From positions 372,001-436,000 of the forward strand of contig NZ_QOCL01000009.1 of the NCBI RefSeq assembly GCF_004006665.1: a DNA stretch of 64,000 nucleotides. The letters run 5' to 3'. The DNA comes from Halobacteriovorax sp. HLS. Lineage in GTDB: Bacteria > Bdellovibrionota > Bacteriovoracia > Bacteriovoracales > Bacteriovoracaceae. Positions 33,947 to 42,353 of the stretch are shown one piece after another. A program made the position numbers and the translations under genes. The first letter of the stretch is position 1, and every line of letters begins with the position of its first letter. Below the pieces are notes generated by a model, which saw nothing but the letters and a program-made list of their open reading frames with translations, did not search any database and was not told the origin of the DNA.

Positions 33947-35815
33947 GTGTCACTAGAATTAATATCAAAAGATAAGAGGTTCTATCCTTTGTTTTGGACG
34001 ATGTACCTAGGTGCATTAAATGATAACTTATTTAAAAATGCTCTCGTTCTATTAATTACTTATAAAAGCATTTCTTTAATGGGAATGAATTCCGGAGCGC
34101 TAGTTGCGATGTGTGGAGGGATTTTTATTCTTCCTTTCTTTCTCTTTTCGGCAACTGCAGGCCAGCTGGCAGATTCTAAGTCTAAAACCACTTTGATAAG
34201 AATCACAAAAATCACTGAACTCATCGTCATGACTTTAGCGGCAATTGGTTTCTACTCTAACAGTTTCACTTTATTATTAATCGTCCTCTTTTTAATGGGA
34301 ACTCAGTCTACTTTCTTTGGACCTTTGAAATATGGAATCATCCCTCAGTTGCTCAAAAAAGATGAGTTAGTTTTAGGTAATGCCTATATTGGAGGTGGAA
34401 CCTTCTTAGCTATACTTGTTGGAACAATTTTAGGGGGAGTTGTTGTTTCTACAGATGATCCCGGACTTTTGAGCTCCCTAGGAGTGCTAAGTGTTTCAAT
34501 ATTAGGTATAATTAGTGCTTTTAAGGTTAAGAATGTTGAGGCGGTAGATTCTACAGTTAGGCCTGACTATACTTTTGTTAGGCCAACAATTGAGATTATC
34601 AAGTTAACCATGAAAGAGAGAAGTATCTTTCATACTTGTATGGGAATTTCTTGGTTCTGGTTTATAGGTGCCGCAATTCTTTCTTTAATCCCTAGTCTTT
34701 GCAAAGATGTATTTAATGGTAATGAGGCCGTTGGAACTCTTTTTCTCGCAACCTTCACCATTGGGATGGGGATTGGGTCTTTTCTAGCAGAGAGACTTTC
34801 TCAGAAAAGACCTGAAACAGGTATGGTCGCAATAGCAGCAGTCCTAATGAGTATCTTTCTTGCTGACCTTGCTTATAGTGCTAGTCAATATAGCTTTATC
34901 CAGAGTGAGAATCACTTTAGTGTTTTAGAATTTTTAAGACAAGACTACTCTTTAAGGGCAATAATAGACCTATTACTTGTTTCAGTCTTTGGAGGAACAT
35001 ATATCATTCCTCAATTTACTTATTTACAGGACTTTACTCCAAGAGCTATTTTATCTCGAGTGATTGCTGGAAATAATATTTGGAATGCGATCTTTATGGT
35101 ATCCGCAGCAGTTATGATTATGGTGTTGAGTTCTCTGAGTATGAGTATCGCACAAATCATTCTTATCATTGCTGTCTTAAACTTTCTATTTTCATTCTAT
35201 CTCTATTATGTAAACTCTGATGTTACACTTCGATTTCTCTTTTGGATAATGTCCAAAGTCATCTACAAATTAGAGATTGAGGGCAGAGATAATATTCCTA
35301 CCGATGGAGCAGTAGTTATTGCATGTAACCATGTTAGCTTTATTGATTGGGTTTTAATTATGTCTGCTAGTCCAAGACCTGTTCGCTTTGTCATTGACTA
35401 CGCCTATTATTATGCAAAGGGTATGAAGTTTTGGTTTAAGCAAGCTCATTTGATTCCTATTGCGACTAGAAAGCAAGATCCTCAAATCCTTAATGAGGCC
35501 TTTGAACTTATTAAACAGTCCTTGGAGGAGAAGGCCGTTGTGGGGATATTTCCTGAAGGCTGGATTACAAGAGATGGAAAGCTGAGAAAGTTTCAACCAG
35601 GAATTAAGAAAATTGTTGAGACGACTCCTACTATTGTTGTTCCAATGGTAATAAAGGGACTATGGGGATCTTTCTTCTCTTTTGAAGGAAAGGGAGTTTT
35701 AAAAGGTTTCTCTTTGAGAAGAAGAAGAGTCACTCTCAAAATTTTACCACCCATAGCTGCTGATAAATTTAACTTTAAGGAATTAGAAGAAATTATACAT
35801 AGTGAGGCACAATGA
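33947..35815 (+). CDS. MFS transporter fused to PlsC-type acyltransferase
   Basis: A 622-residue fusion. Residues 1-420 form an MFS transporter of about 12 helices (FWTMYLGALNDNLFKNALV at the start, as in LplT lysophospholipid transporters). Residues 430-620 are a glycerophospholipid acyltransferase with NHVSFID (about 462-468), ARK-type residues, FPEGWITRDG (about 535) and VVPMVI. In longer relatives an acyl-ACP synthetase (AMP-binding) domain follows; it is absent here. The protein likely flips lysophospholipids inward and re-acylates them. The start is GTG with TAGGAG upstream. The next gene overlaps by 4 bp. Confidence 0.92.
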   Translation: MSLELISKDKRFYPLFWTMYLGALNDNLFKNALVLLITYKSISLMGMNSGALVAMCGGIFILPFFLFSATAGQLADSKSKTTLIRITKITELIVMTLAAIGFYSNSFTLLLIVLFLMGTQSTFFGPLKYGIIPQLLKKDELVLGNAYIGGGTFLAILVGTILGGVVVSTDDPGLLSSLGVLSVSILGIISAFKVKNVEAVDSTVRPDYTFVRPTIEIIKLTMKERSIFHTCMGISWFWFIGAAILSLIPSLCKDVFNGNEAVGTLFLATFTIGMGIGSFLAERLSQKRPETGMVAIAAVLMSIFLADLAYSASQYSFIQSENHFSVLEFLRQDYSLRAIIDLLLVSVFGGTYIIPQFTYLQDFTPRAILSRVIAGNNIWNAIFMVSAAVMIMVLSSLSMSIAQIILIIAVLNFLFSFYLYYVNSDVTLRFLFWIMSKVIYKLEIEGRDNIPTDGAVVIACNHVSFIDWVLIMSASPRPVRFVIDYAYYYAKGMKFWFKQAHLIPIATRKQDPQILNEAFELIKQSLEEKAVVGIFPEGWITRDGKLRKFQPGIKKIVETTPTIVVPMVIKGLWGSFFSFEGKGVLKGFSLRRRRVTLKILPPIAADKFNFKELEEIIHSEAQ

Positions 35816-36231
35816 AATATCAAAAAGATGGAAATACTGTATTCTTGGTCGCTGATAAGGGTGAGAACCTATTTGAAGCTCTTTATAAGGCCCAAGCAGA
35901 GCTAGGTTTTACTGGAGCTCAAGTAAAGGGGATAGGAGCTCTAAAAAATATCGAGATTGGTTTCTTTCATTGCGATGAAAAAAATTATGATAAGACCATA
36001 ATAAAGGAAGAGAAAGAGCTTCTTTCATTAGATGGGAACTTTACTTTCAATGAAGGAAAACCATTCTTTCACTTGCATGCAGTACTTGGTAATGAGGATT
36101 ATACAACAAGTGGTGGGCATCTCTTTGATGCGACCGTTGCTGTAACATTGGAAATCTATCTGCAATTAAATAATTTGAAAGTAGAAAGAAAGCCTAATGC
36201 TGAAATTGGACTTAATTTGTGTGAGCTTTAA
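35812..36231 (+). CDS. PPC (DUF296) domain protein
   Basis: A 139-residue single PPC/DUF296 domain. The pattern GIGALKNIEIGFFHCDEKNY, then HLHAVLGNEDYTTSGGHLFDATVAVTLEI, carries the conserved histidines (HxH and GGH) that bind a metal in bacterial members. The domain occurs in plant AT-hook proteins, but bacterial versions have no proven DNA binding; the role is unknown. It begins within the stop of the acyltransferase fusion (ATGA) and is followed directly by a HAD gene, so the three form an operon. Confidence 0.88.
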   Translation: MKYQKDGNTVFLVADKGENLFEALYKAQAELGFTGAQVKGIGALKNIEIGFFHCDEKNYDKTIIKEEKELLSLDGNFTFNEGKPFFHLHAVLGNEDYTTSGGHLFDATVAVTLEIYLQLNNLKVERKPNAEIGLNLCEL

Positions 36232-36672
36232 GTGAAGGAAGTAATTGTTGTAGACCTTGATGGGACCTTGGCCGACTGTGAGCATAGAGTTCATCACGTT
36301 GAACAGGTACCTAAAGACTGGAAGTCATTTAATGAGAAAATGGAGTTTGATAAACTTAACCTTTGGTGCAAGAAAATTATAGACTCAATGAGAAGTAATG
36401 GCATCGAAACAGTTTTACTTACTGGAAGAGGGGAAGAAAATAGGGATAAGACTCTTAAATGGTTAGAAGAAAATGGAGTCGAATTTTTAGATCTTTACAT
36501 GAGACCAGTAGGTGATGAGCGCGAAGATGCTCATATTAAAAAAGAAATTTACTTAGAAAAAATCGCTCCTAGCTATAAGACGCTCTTTGTTATCGAGGAC
36601 CGTTTAAGTGTAGTGAAAATGTGGCGATCTATTGATGTTACTTGCTTGCAGTGTGAGTGGGGTGATTTTTAG
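36232..36672 (+). CDS. HAD-family phosphatase, polynucleotide kinase 3'-phosphatase-like
   Basis: A 146-residue HAD protein. VVDLDGTLADCEHRVHHV gives nucleophile and acid Asp, VLLTGRGEENRDKTLKWLEENG is motif II of the kind seen in the phosphatase domain of T4 polynucleotide kinase, and LFVIEDRLSVVKMWR holds the closing acidic residues. It could remove 3'-phosphates from nucleic acid ends or act on nucleotides; no kinase domain is fused. The GTG start follows the previous stop with no gap. Confidence 0.83.
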   Translation: MKEVIVVDLDGTLADCEHRVHHVEQVPKDWKSFNEKMEFDKLNLWCKKIIDSMRSNGIETVLLTGRGEENRDKTLKWLEENGVEFLDLYMRPVGDEREDAHIKKEIYLEKIAPSYKTLFVIEDRLSVVKMWRSIDVTCLQCEWGDF

Positions 36673-36791
36673 CAGTGCGTTGCGGCGGTAGTTGAGAGTT
36701 AAGAATATGTTAGTTGTGAAATACGATCAGACTATAGTAGAACTATTATATACATTACTTTACGTCTCCAATTGAGGCAAATAGAGGATTA

Positions 36792-36992
36792 GTGAGCCCA
36801 AGACTGCAAATTGTAAAAAATGATAAAATTGTAACGATTATTGGTGACTTCGCTGAGGATAAATTACTCCTTAATGAAGCCACTGATTACTTTAAGAACT
36901 GGCTTAATGAGTATCAAGAAGTTCTTGAAGATGACTGTCACTTCTACTTTGAAGATAAGACAGGAAATAAAACAGAATTTAAGTTACAATAG
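36792..36992 (+). CDS. Small acidic protein of unknown function
   Basis: A 66-residue frame starting at GTG (36792) with GAGG six bases upstream. The translation is acidic, predicted alpha/beta, with no signal peptide, cysteine pair or known motif (IVKNDKIVTIIGDFAED at the start, YFEDKTGNKTEFKLQ at the end). Codon use resembles its neighbours. It lies 34 bp before a lipoprotein gene. Likely a real cytoplasmic protein, but the role is unknown. Confidence 0.55.
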   Translation: MSPRLQIVKNDKIVTIIGDFAEDKLLLNEATDYFKNWLNEYQEVLEDDCHFYFEDKTGNKTEFKLQ

Positions 36993-37026
36993 AAATTAGC
37001 TAGAACTATAAACCAAGGATGGTTAA

Positions 37027-37701
37027 ATGAAGTTACTTCCATTAATAGTAATGACACTTCTCATTACAACATCATGTAAAGAGCAAAAAGAAGAAGACAA
37101 AGCTCCAGATGAAACTTTTAGATTTGGCAAAGAAATCGCCCCTGAGAGAGCTTTATCTGATAGTGAATTTTCACTAATAAAATCAACATGTACGGACTTA
37201 CAAAATAAGAGAATTAGATTTAGTGAAAGAGGAGATAGGGAGTGGAGTTTTATTTTTACACTGCTTGAAAAATCTTGTTCTGATTCTAACTATGGTGCAC
37301 CTATAGAAGTGAGCTCGGCCTTAAGAGTTCCTCGCAGTGGCTCTGTGTTCTTTGAGGCCCCAAGAGTAGGAACTTTCTCTTCGGATATTTTAACTGATGA
37401 ACATCCTAGTTTTGAGGAAATCTGCACTAGTGTTTTAAAAGATATTAATGTTACTAATACGATCACTAGTGGAACTGTAAAGTATCAGTATCGTTTTATT
37501 AAGGCGCAAGAAGGAGCAATTTTAGAGATGGCAAAATTCTCTCAAAACGTGAGCGGTCGTTATACTCCTAACTTTATTGAATCATACTCCGTTCTTTCTT
37601 CTGCTTATGCCCATAGAGGTGGGATGGTTTACGAAAGGTATCGCGTGACTCCTTGTTCAAATGGATCTTCCCAGATTTACCGTCAGACTCTAAAAAAATA
37701 A
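37027..37701 (+). CDS. Lipoprotein of unknown function
   Basis: A 224-residue lipoprotein with lipobox ITTSC (Cys17) followed by a Lys/Glu/Asp-rich linker (KEQKEEDKAPDE). The body is mixed alpha/beta with three to five cysteines that could form disulfides. No family recognised. The AGGA ribosome-binding site sits exactly in the loop of a small AACCA/TGGTT hairpin at 37011-37024. A large inverted repeat lies just after the stop. Confidence 0.7.
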   Translation: MKLLPLIVMTLLITTSCKEQKEEDKAPDETFRFGKEIAPERALSDSEFSLIKSTCTDLQNKRIRFSERGDREWSFIFTLLEKSCSDSNYGAPIEVSSALRVPRSGSVFFEAPRVGTFSSDILTDEHPSFEEICTSVLKDINVTNTITSGTVKYQYRFIKAQEGAILEMAKFSQNVSGRYTPNFIESYSVLSSAYAHRGGMVYERYRVTPCSNGSSQIYRQTLKK

Positions 37702-37710
37702 TTTCCCTAT

Positions 37711-37749
37711 TCTTAACCATAACAGTTATCAGCAATGTTATGGTTAAGA
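37711..37749. repeat. Perfect 14-bp inverted repeat, 11-base loop
   Basis: TCTTAACCATAACA at 37711-37724 is exactly complemented by TGTTATGGTTAAGA at 37736-37749. It begins 9 bp after the lipoprotein stop. No T-run follows on the plus strand, and the A-rich stretch before it (37692-37698) would give a T-run on the minus strand. No minus-strand gene ends there. It may be a terminator variant, an mRNA-end hairpin, or a protein-binding site. Confidence 0.7.
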
Positions 37750-37999
37750 CTAGATATGGTATTAGCTCTACTAGCCTCAGTTTCCAATCTTGTTTCATTT
37801 ACCATCCTTGGTTGAAACACTGTCTACTTTCCTATAAGCAAGATAAAGGCCAACATTTTCATACATTACAAGGTCAAAATATCCCCAAATAGTTTCATAT
37901 AGTCACCGATGTCAATACTCTGTTAAGTCTTTGTGAACTCTTTTGTAGACTCTTGTAATAATTTGTTGAGCTTTCTATAGTGTGACTTCTGGAGGTTCT

Positions 38000-38452
38000 A
38001 TGAACATTTTTTTTCTTTCTACTCTTATTTTAAGTACACCTACTTTCGCAACAGAAATTATTTTTCCAAAAAATTATAAAAAAAAGATGAGGGCTTTCAT
38101 CACACATGCTGAGCCACACGATTTTGATACATTTAAAGTGAGTAATAGATATAATAAAGAATATATTATTATTTGCGCTGGGAATCCATTTCATAATAAT
38201 AGAACTTCATATATAGAATACGAAAACTTTTTTGGGGTTCATTCGGCCGACTTTAGGTTCAGTAATAATTCCGACTGTCACACTCTAAAGGAATATCTTA
38301 CTGCTGTCTTTCCAAGTATCAATAAAGAAAACCCCATTGAAATAACCTTCGACAGAGATAAATATGAAGTTGATACAATTATCTTACCAAATTTAGATAT
38401 GCATGAAGATGGGGAAAGTGAAAAAGATATTTTAAAGTTAAGTACATTGTAG
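38000..38452 (+). CDS. Secreted protein of unknown function
   Basis: A 150-residue protein with a signal peptide (MNIFFLSTLILSTPTFA, cleavage before TEII). The mature part has two cysteines (IICAGNP and SDCHTL) that could pair, mixed strand/helix content, and an acidic C-terminus. The ATG at 38000 is preferred over a GTG 18 bp earlier because GGAGG stands between them at the right distance. No family recognised. Confidence 0.66.
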   Translation: MNIFFLSTLILSTPTFATEIIFPKNYKKKMRAFITHAEPHDFDTFKVSNRYNKEYIIICAGNPFHNNRTSYIEYENFFGVHSADFRFSNNSDCHTLKEYLTAVFPSINKENPIEITFDRDKYEVDTIILPNLDMHEDGESEKDILKLSTL

Positions 38453-38487
38453 ATTGTTTATCTCAAGAATTAGTTCATAATGGATGA

Positions 38488-39678
38488 ATGGAAAGTGGAT
38501 TAAGAAAGAATATTTCAAAAGTATTTATATTTAATAGTAGTTGGATGTTTCTAATTGTTCTTCCTGTCATGGTGCCTTACTTGAGATCTAAGGGCCTATC
38601 CATGCAGGAAGTCTTTGAATTACAGTCTATATTTTCATTCTTTGTTCTCATTTTTGAATTACCGTCAGGATATATTGCAGATTTAATTGGTAGAAAGTAC
38701 TCTCTCGTTGTGGCCAGCTTCTTTCATGGACTTGGTTTTTCCATTATGCCTTTTGCTGACACATTTTGGCACTTAGTGGGCTTTGAGATTCTTCTTGCTA
38801 TCGGTGTTTCACTTTTTTCGGGAACAGATATTTCTATAATCTATGACTCTATTGCAGCTATTAAGAATAAAGGACCAGCTGATGTGGAGGGAAAGCTTAT
38901 TGGGAAAAAAATATTCTACTCCCAAACATCTGAAGCAATTGCTGCTGTGGTATGTAGTTTTCTTGTCATCTATCATTTAAATCTTCCTGTTTATGTGCAA
39001 GCGATAACGTGCTGGATTCCATTTTTCATTTCCTGGACAATAGTTGAACCTCCAAGACTATTGATGGATAAGTCTAAGCATAAAGACAACTGGCTCCATA
39101 TCTTAAAGACAGTCTTTCGAGGAGGAGCTCTACTTAATTTAATACTTCTTAACTCAATTTTTTATTCAGCGTCTACATTACTTGCTGTGTGGGCCTTCCA
39201 AGATTATTGGAAAGTGCAGGGAATAGATTTAAAGTATTTTGGACACCTCTGGTTTTTAACAAATATTGTTGTAGGAATTGTCGCTAAATATGCTCATTCC
39301 ATTGAACAGCGACTTGGTAGTGTCGTAACTTTAATTCTCTTAGGTATTCTTCCCGTTGTAGGTTACTTTGGAATGGGATTCTCTGGAGGAGTAATTGGTG
39401 TAGTTTTCTGCTTCTCTTTTCAAGTAAGTAGAGGATTAACTCAAGTCATTTTAAAAGACGCTTTGAACTCAAGAATAAGTGGCGAGTTAAGAGCAACCGT
39501 TAATTCTATGGTTGGTCTTGGAATGAGGTTTGTCTTTATTATTGGTGGACCACTACTAGGTTGGCTAATTGATAATAAGGGATACGAAGTGGCATTTGGA
39601 AGTTTTGGAAGTTTCTATCTATTAATATTTGTCTTCCTTCTACTTCCGATTTTAAAGCTTAAAGGGGAGTTTAAATAG
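38488..39678 (+). CDS. MFS transporter
   Basis: A 396-residue major facilitator protein with twelve hydrophobic helices. The motif between helices 2 and 3 reads GYIADLIGRKYSLVVASF, the standard MFS motif A (G-x-x-x-D-x-x-G-R-(K/R)), and FQVSRGLTQVILKDALNSRISGELRATVNSM in the second half resembles members of the drug/metabolite group. The substrate is unknown. It is a single gene that converges on transketolase, with a shared terminator between them. Confidence 0.9.
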   Translation: MESGLRKNISKVFIFNSSWMFLIVLPVMVPYLRSKGLSMQEVFELQSIFSFFVLIFELPSGYIADLIGRKYSLVVASFFHGLGFSIMPFADTFWHLVGFEILLAIGVSLFSGTDISIIYDSIAAIKNKGPADVEGKLIGKKIFYSQTSEAIAAVVCSFLVIYHLNLPVYVQAITCWIPFFISWTIVEPPRLLMDKSKHKDNWLHILKTVFRGGALLNLILLNSIFYSASTLLAVWAFQDYWKVQGIDLKYFGHLWFLTNIVVGIVAKYAHSIEQRLGSVVTLILLGILPVVGYFGMGFSGGVIGVVFCFSFQVSRGLTQVILKDALNSRISGELRATVNSMVGLGMRFVFIIGGPLLGWLIDNKGYEVAFGSFGSFYLLIFVFLLLPILKLKGEFK

Positions 39679-39703
39679 TGCGACCTCGAAGCCGCACTAT
39701 TTT
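39672..39703. terminator. Bidirectional terminator between MFS and transketolase genes
   Basis: AAATAGTGCG at 39673-39682 and CGCACTATTT at 39693-39702 form a 10-bp stem with a 10-base loop, flanked by AT-rich sequence on both sides. It can serve both convergent genes; the MFS stop codon (TAG) is in its left arm. It is the only intergenic hairpin at a convergent junction in this window. Confidence 0.78.
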
Positions 39704-39706
39704 AAA

Positions 39707-41719
39707 TTAGAAAGAAGTTGCAGCTTCTACAATATCTTTTTCACTAATATTATGAAGTGAGTATAGCTCATCTGCTAAGTACGCAGATTGTCCAAACTGA
39801 CCTCTGTTTGCAAGTGACTTAACTTTAAAATCAATATTATTAAGTGCAAGTTCGTGAACTAGTGTCGCTCCCATTCCACCTATTAGTTGATGATCTTCAA
39901 TTGTAATCAACTTTCCAGCTGTCTTACTTAGTTCGGTCTTAAAAGTTTCAATATCAACTTTATTTGTAAATGGGTTGTTGATAACAGTGGCAGAAATATT
40001 TTTTTGCTTTAAAAGTTCCGCTGCTTTTAGTGCCTTTTGAACCATCGGACCATTAGCAACAATTGTTACATCTGTTCCTTGCTCTAAAACTTGGGCCTTT
40101 TCCCACTCATAGCTAAGACCTTCTTTGTAATGAGTAGGATGACTTTCTCTACCGTAAAAGAAAAGTACTGAGTCTGCTACTTGTCCAGCTTCACGTTTAG
40201 ATTTACTCAACTCAATCGCCTTTGTCATATAAGCTTGCGCTTCACTTGAGCATGAGCAAACCACTGTTGTTACATGTGGAATGGCCGCGGTGGCCGCGAG
40301 GTAAGTTGTTGCTTGGTGAGATGCTCCATCTGCTGCATCTTGAAACCCTGCATGGCTATAAAGACCAATAATTGGAGCTTGTGAAAGAGAGGACATTATT
40401 AATGGAAGATTCCCTTTCGTTACTGCAAATTGTGCAAATGTATCTACAATTGGAATTAGGCCTTGCTTAGAAAGACCTACGGCAGTGTTAACCATATTCG
40501 ATTCTGCAATACCAACATCAATGAAGTTTCCAGGAAATGCTTTTTGAAAGTCGCTTATTCCAGTAGAGCCCTGTAAGTCAGATGAAACAGAGAAAACAGG
40601 AAGACCTGATTCAACCGCTGCAATAGCAGCTCTTGCAAAACCAGGCTGAACTTTTTCTTTCTTTACAGAAGGAGCCGCTGCAGATTCTTCTTTTGCTTGG
40701 GGTTTAGAAGAAAGGATTTGTTGGGCCCATGAAGAAAGTTCTTCAGGAGTTTGTCCTTCAAAAATCTCATCTAAAAATGCAGTTAACTTCTCATCATATG
40801 CTTTTAGTGGATAACCATGACCACCAGAAGCACTTTCTTCAGTAGACTTTACCCCATATCCCTTTATCGTTTTCACAATAATACAAACAGGCTTATTAGG
40901 ATTCTTTTTGGCCTTATCTAATGCCGTTTCAATCGTATTATGAACTTTTTGTAGATTGTGACCTTCACTTTCATTAATTACTTCCCAACCAAGAGTTGCA
41001 AGTGAGTTGAAAGTAGGGTTCATTGAGAATGAGTCGGCTTCAATTCTTCCTGAAAGTTTTGTATTGTTGTCAGAAATTACTAAAACAAATGGGTTTAGTT
41101 GTCCTTTTGCGGCGAGACCAGGAATAGCAGCAAAACTCTCTTTCGTTTCACCTTCCATACTTCCACCGTCACTTAATAGGCAGATGGTCGTTCTATCGTT
41201 TCCAATAATTTTATCTGCTAGAGCAAGACCTTGGGCCTGAGGAACACCTGAACCAAGAGGACCGTTAGAGATAAAGACACCTTCAGGATTAAGGTGTGAT
41301 TCTCCGTGACCAGTTAACTTACTCTCTACAGATCTAAACTTTCTAAGAGCTTCAAAAGTTAAGTCATCAAAACCATAATTTGCTCTTATCGCATAGATTC
41401 CATTTTCAGCATGACCAGCGTCGTTGACAAAATTATATTGATCAAACCAATTCGCATTCTTTTGTTTAAACATTATTGCGTGAATTGAAGAAGACATTTC
41501 TGCAAAAGCAGCAGGTCCCCCCCAGTGACAGGCGGCGCCACCTATAACTGCATGTTGATTCATGAGTGCAACCAAACCACGTGTCATTTTTGGACATGCC
41601 AGAGTCATCTCTGATCCATCGATAGACTTAACTGTCGTTGCATACTTTGGTTCATTCTTTGGTGTCGCAGCTAATTTATTAATTATTTTTAATGGCTTGA
41701 GAGTATTGAGTTTACTCAT
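39707..41719 (-). CDS. tkt: Transketolase, divergent type
   Basis: A 670-residue thiamine-diphosphate enzyme that moves two-carbon units in the pentose phosphate pathway. The N-terminal half has the ThDP/Mg region (GPLGSGVPQAQGLALA, LLSDGGSMEGETKE and FVLVISDNN). The middle has the pyrimidine-binding domain (DVGIAESNMVNTAVGL, with the activating Glu), and the C-terminal domain carries TVVANGPMVQKAL and TIEDHQLIGGMGATL. The usual SGHPG-x-P block near the start is replaced by GGAACHWGGPAAF, so it belongs to a divergent branch. GGAG precedes the ATG. A short Ala/Lys/Glu linker lies near residue 345. Confidence 0.92.
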   Translation of the reverse strand: MSKLNTLKPLKIINKLAATPKNEPKYATTVKSIDGSEMTLACPKMTRGLVALMNQHAVIGGAACHWGGPAAFAEMSSSIHAIMFKQKNANWFDQYNFVNDAGHAENGIYAIRANYGFDDLTFEALRKFRSVESKLTGHGESHLNPEGVFISNGPLGSGVPQAQGLALADKIIGNDRTTICLLSDGGSMEGETKESFAAIPGLAAKGQLNPFVLVISDNNTKLSGRIEADSFSMNPTFNSLATLGWEVINESEGHNLQKVHNTIETALDKAKKNPNKPVCIIVKTIKGYGVKSTEESASGGHGYPLKAYDEKLTAFLDEIFEGQTPEELSSWAQQILSSKPQAKEESAAAPSVKKEKVQPGFARAAIAAVESGLPVFSVSSDLQGSTGISDFQKAFPGNFIDVGIAESNMVNTAVGLSKQGLIPIVDTFAQFAVTKGNLPLIMSSLSQAPIIGLYSHAGFQDAADGASHQATTYLAATAAIPHVTTVVCSCSSEAQAYMTKAIELSKSKREAGQVADSVLFFYGRESHPTHYKEGLSYEWEKAQVLEQGTDVTIVANGPMVQKALKAAELLKQKNISATVINNPFTNKVDIETFKTELSKTAGKLITIEDHQLIGGMGATLVHELALNNIDFKVKSLANRGQFGQSAYLADELYSLHNISEKDIVEAATSF

Positions 41720-42062
41720 ATATTGGCTCCATGAAGTTTGTTAAAAATGTGATCACATAAAGTTAGTCTAAAAACATTAGACTGTTAAGTATTTGCTGAT
41801 TTTATTGCGCTGGATTGGATTATTAATAAGTTATTAAATTCAGCTAGATGTACTAGGTCTAAATGGGGTTTATTGTCCTTTCATGTCTTTGAAATCTTGA
41901 TTTTGTTGGCAATTTTGTAAAAACTTGAGAAAAATGCTTGTTGAGATTTGGTTTGTAAGTGCCTGATAAGATAGCTAATTTAAGACAAAAGTTAATTTTA
42001 TCTTAAGGGAAAATGAAATAATCCGATATAATTTATGTAGTAATAACTTGTAAGAGGTAAGT
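41720..42062. other. Intergenic region between transketolase and the 79-residue gene
   Basis: This is a 343-bp AT-rich gap between divergently transcribed genes, so it should hold both promoters. On the plus strand a TATAAT at 42027-42032 is a good -10 box for the 42063 gene but has only a weak -35 (TTAAGG). TTGAGA...TGATAA at 41941-41969 is a second candidate. No RNA gene, repeat or further coding frame is evident. Confidence 0.4.
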
Positions 42063-42302
42063 ATGTGCGACGTATGCAAAGCTGAAAATCTCGACTCGGA
42101 CTTTATGAATGGGGCAAGAAATAAGAATAATGCTTCAAAGTTGTATAGAGTTTTTAAAGGTCAAGTTGCAGTAGTAAAGACTTGTCCACTACATGATATT
42201 CAATTATTCATGTTAGGTGAGCAGAAGTTTCTTTTAGAGAATTTGAGTTTTTTAAAATTTTTAAATCAAAATAGGCGAAGTTTTATATCTAATTCATTCT
42301 AG
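42063..42302 (+). CDS. Small cysteine-containing protein of unknown function
   Basis: A 79-residue protein beginning MCDVCKAENL and carrying a further KTCPLHDIQLFMLGE segment near residue 40. The CxxC plus CPLH could form a zinc site or a redox site; only three cysteines and one useful histidine are present. The rest is basic and helical. AGAGG precedes the ATG by six bases. The aldehyde dehydrogenase gene follows after a long hairpin. Family not recognised. Confidence 0.6.
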   Translation: MCDVCKAENLDSDFMNGARNKNNASKLYRVFKGQVAVVKTCPLHDIQLFMLGEQKFLLENLSFLKFLNQNRRSFISNSF

Positions 42303-42308
42303 CCTGAT

Positions 42309-42347
42309 GACTTCTATTAGACTTATAATTAAGTCTAATTAGGAGTC
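42309..42347 (+). promoter_or_regulatory. 17-bp hairpin enclosing the Shine-Dalgarno of the aldehyde dehydrogenase gene
   Basis: ATTAGACTTA (42316-42325) and TAAGTCTAAT (42330-42339) form a perfect 10-bp stem with loop TAAT. It is extended by GACTTCT (42309-42315) pairing with AGGAGTC (42341-42347) across one bulged T and one G-U. The outer right arm is the AGGAG ribosome-binding site of the gene that starts at 42354. The hairpin begins 6 bp after the previous stop. No T-run follows. Confidence 0.65.
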
Positions 42348-42353
42348 AGCGTA

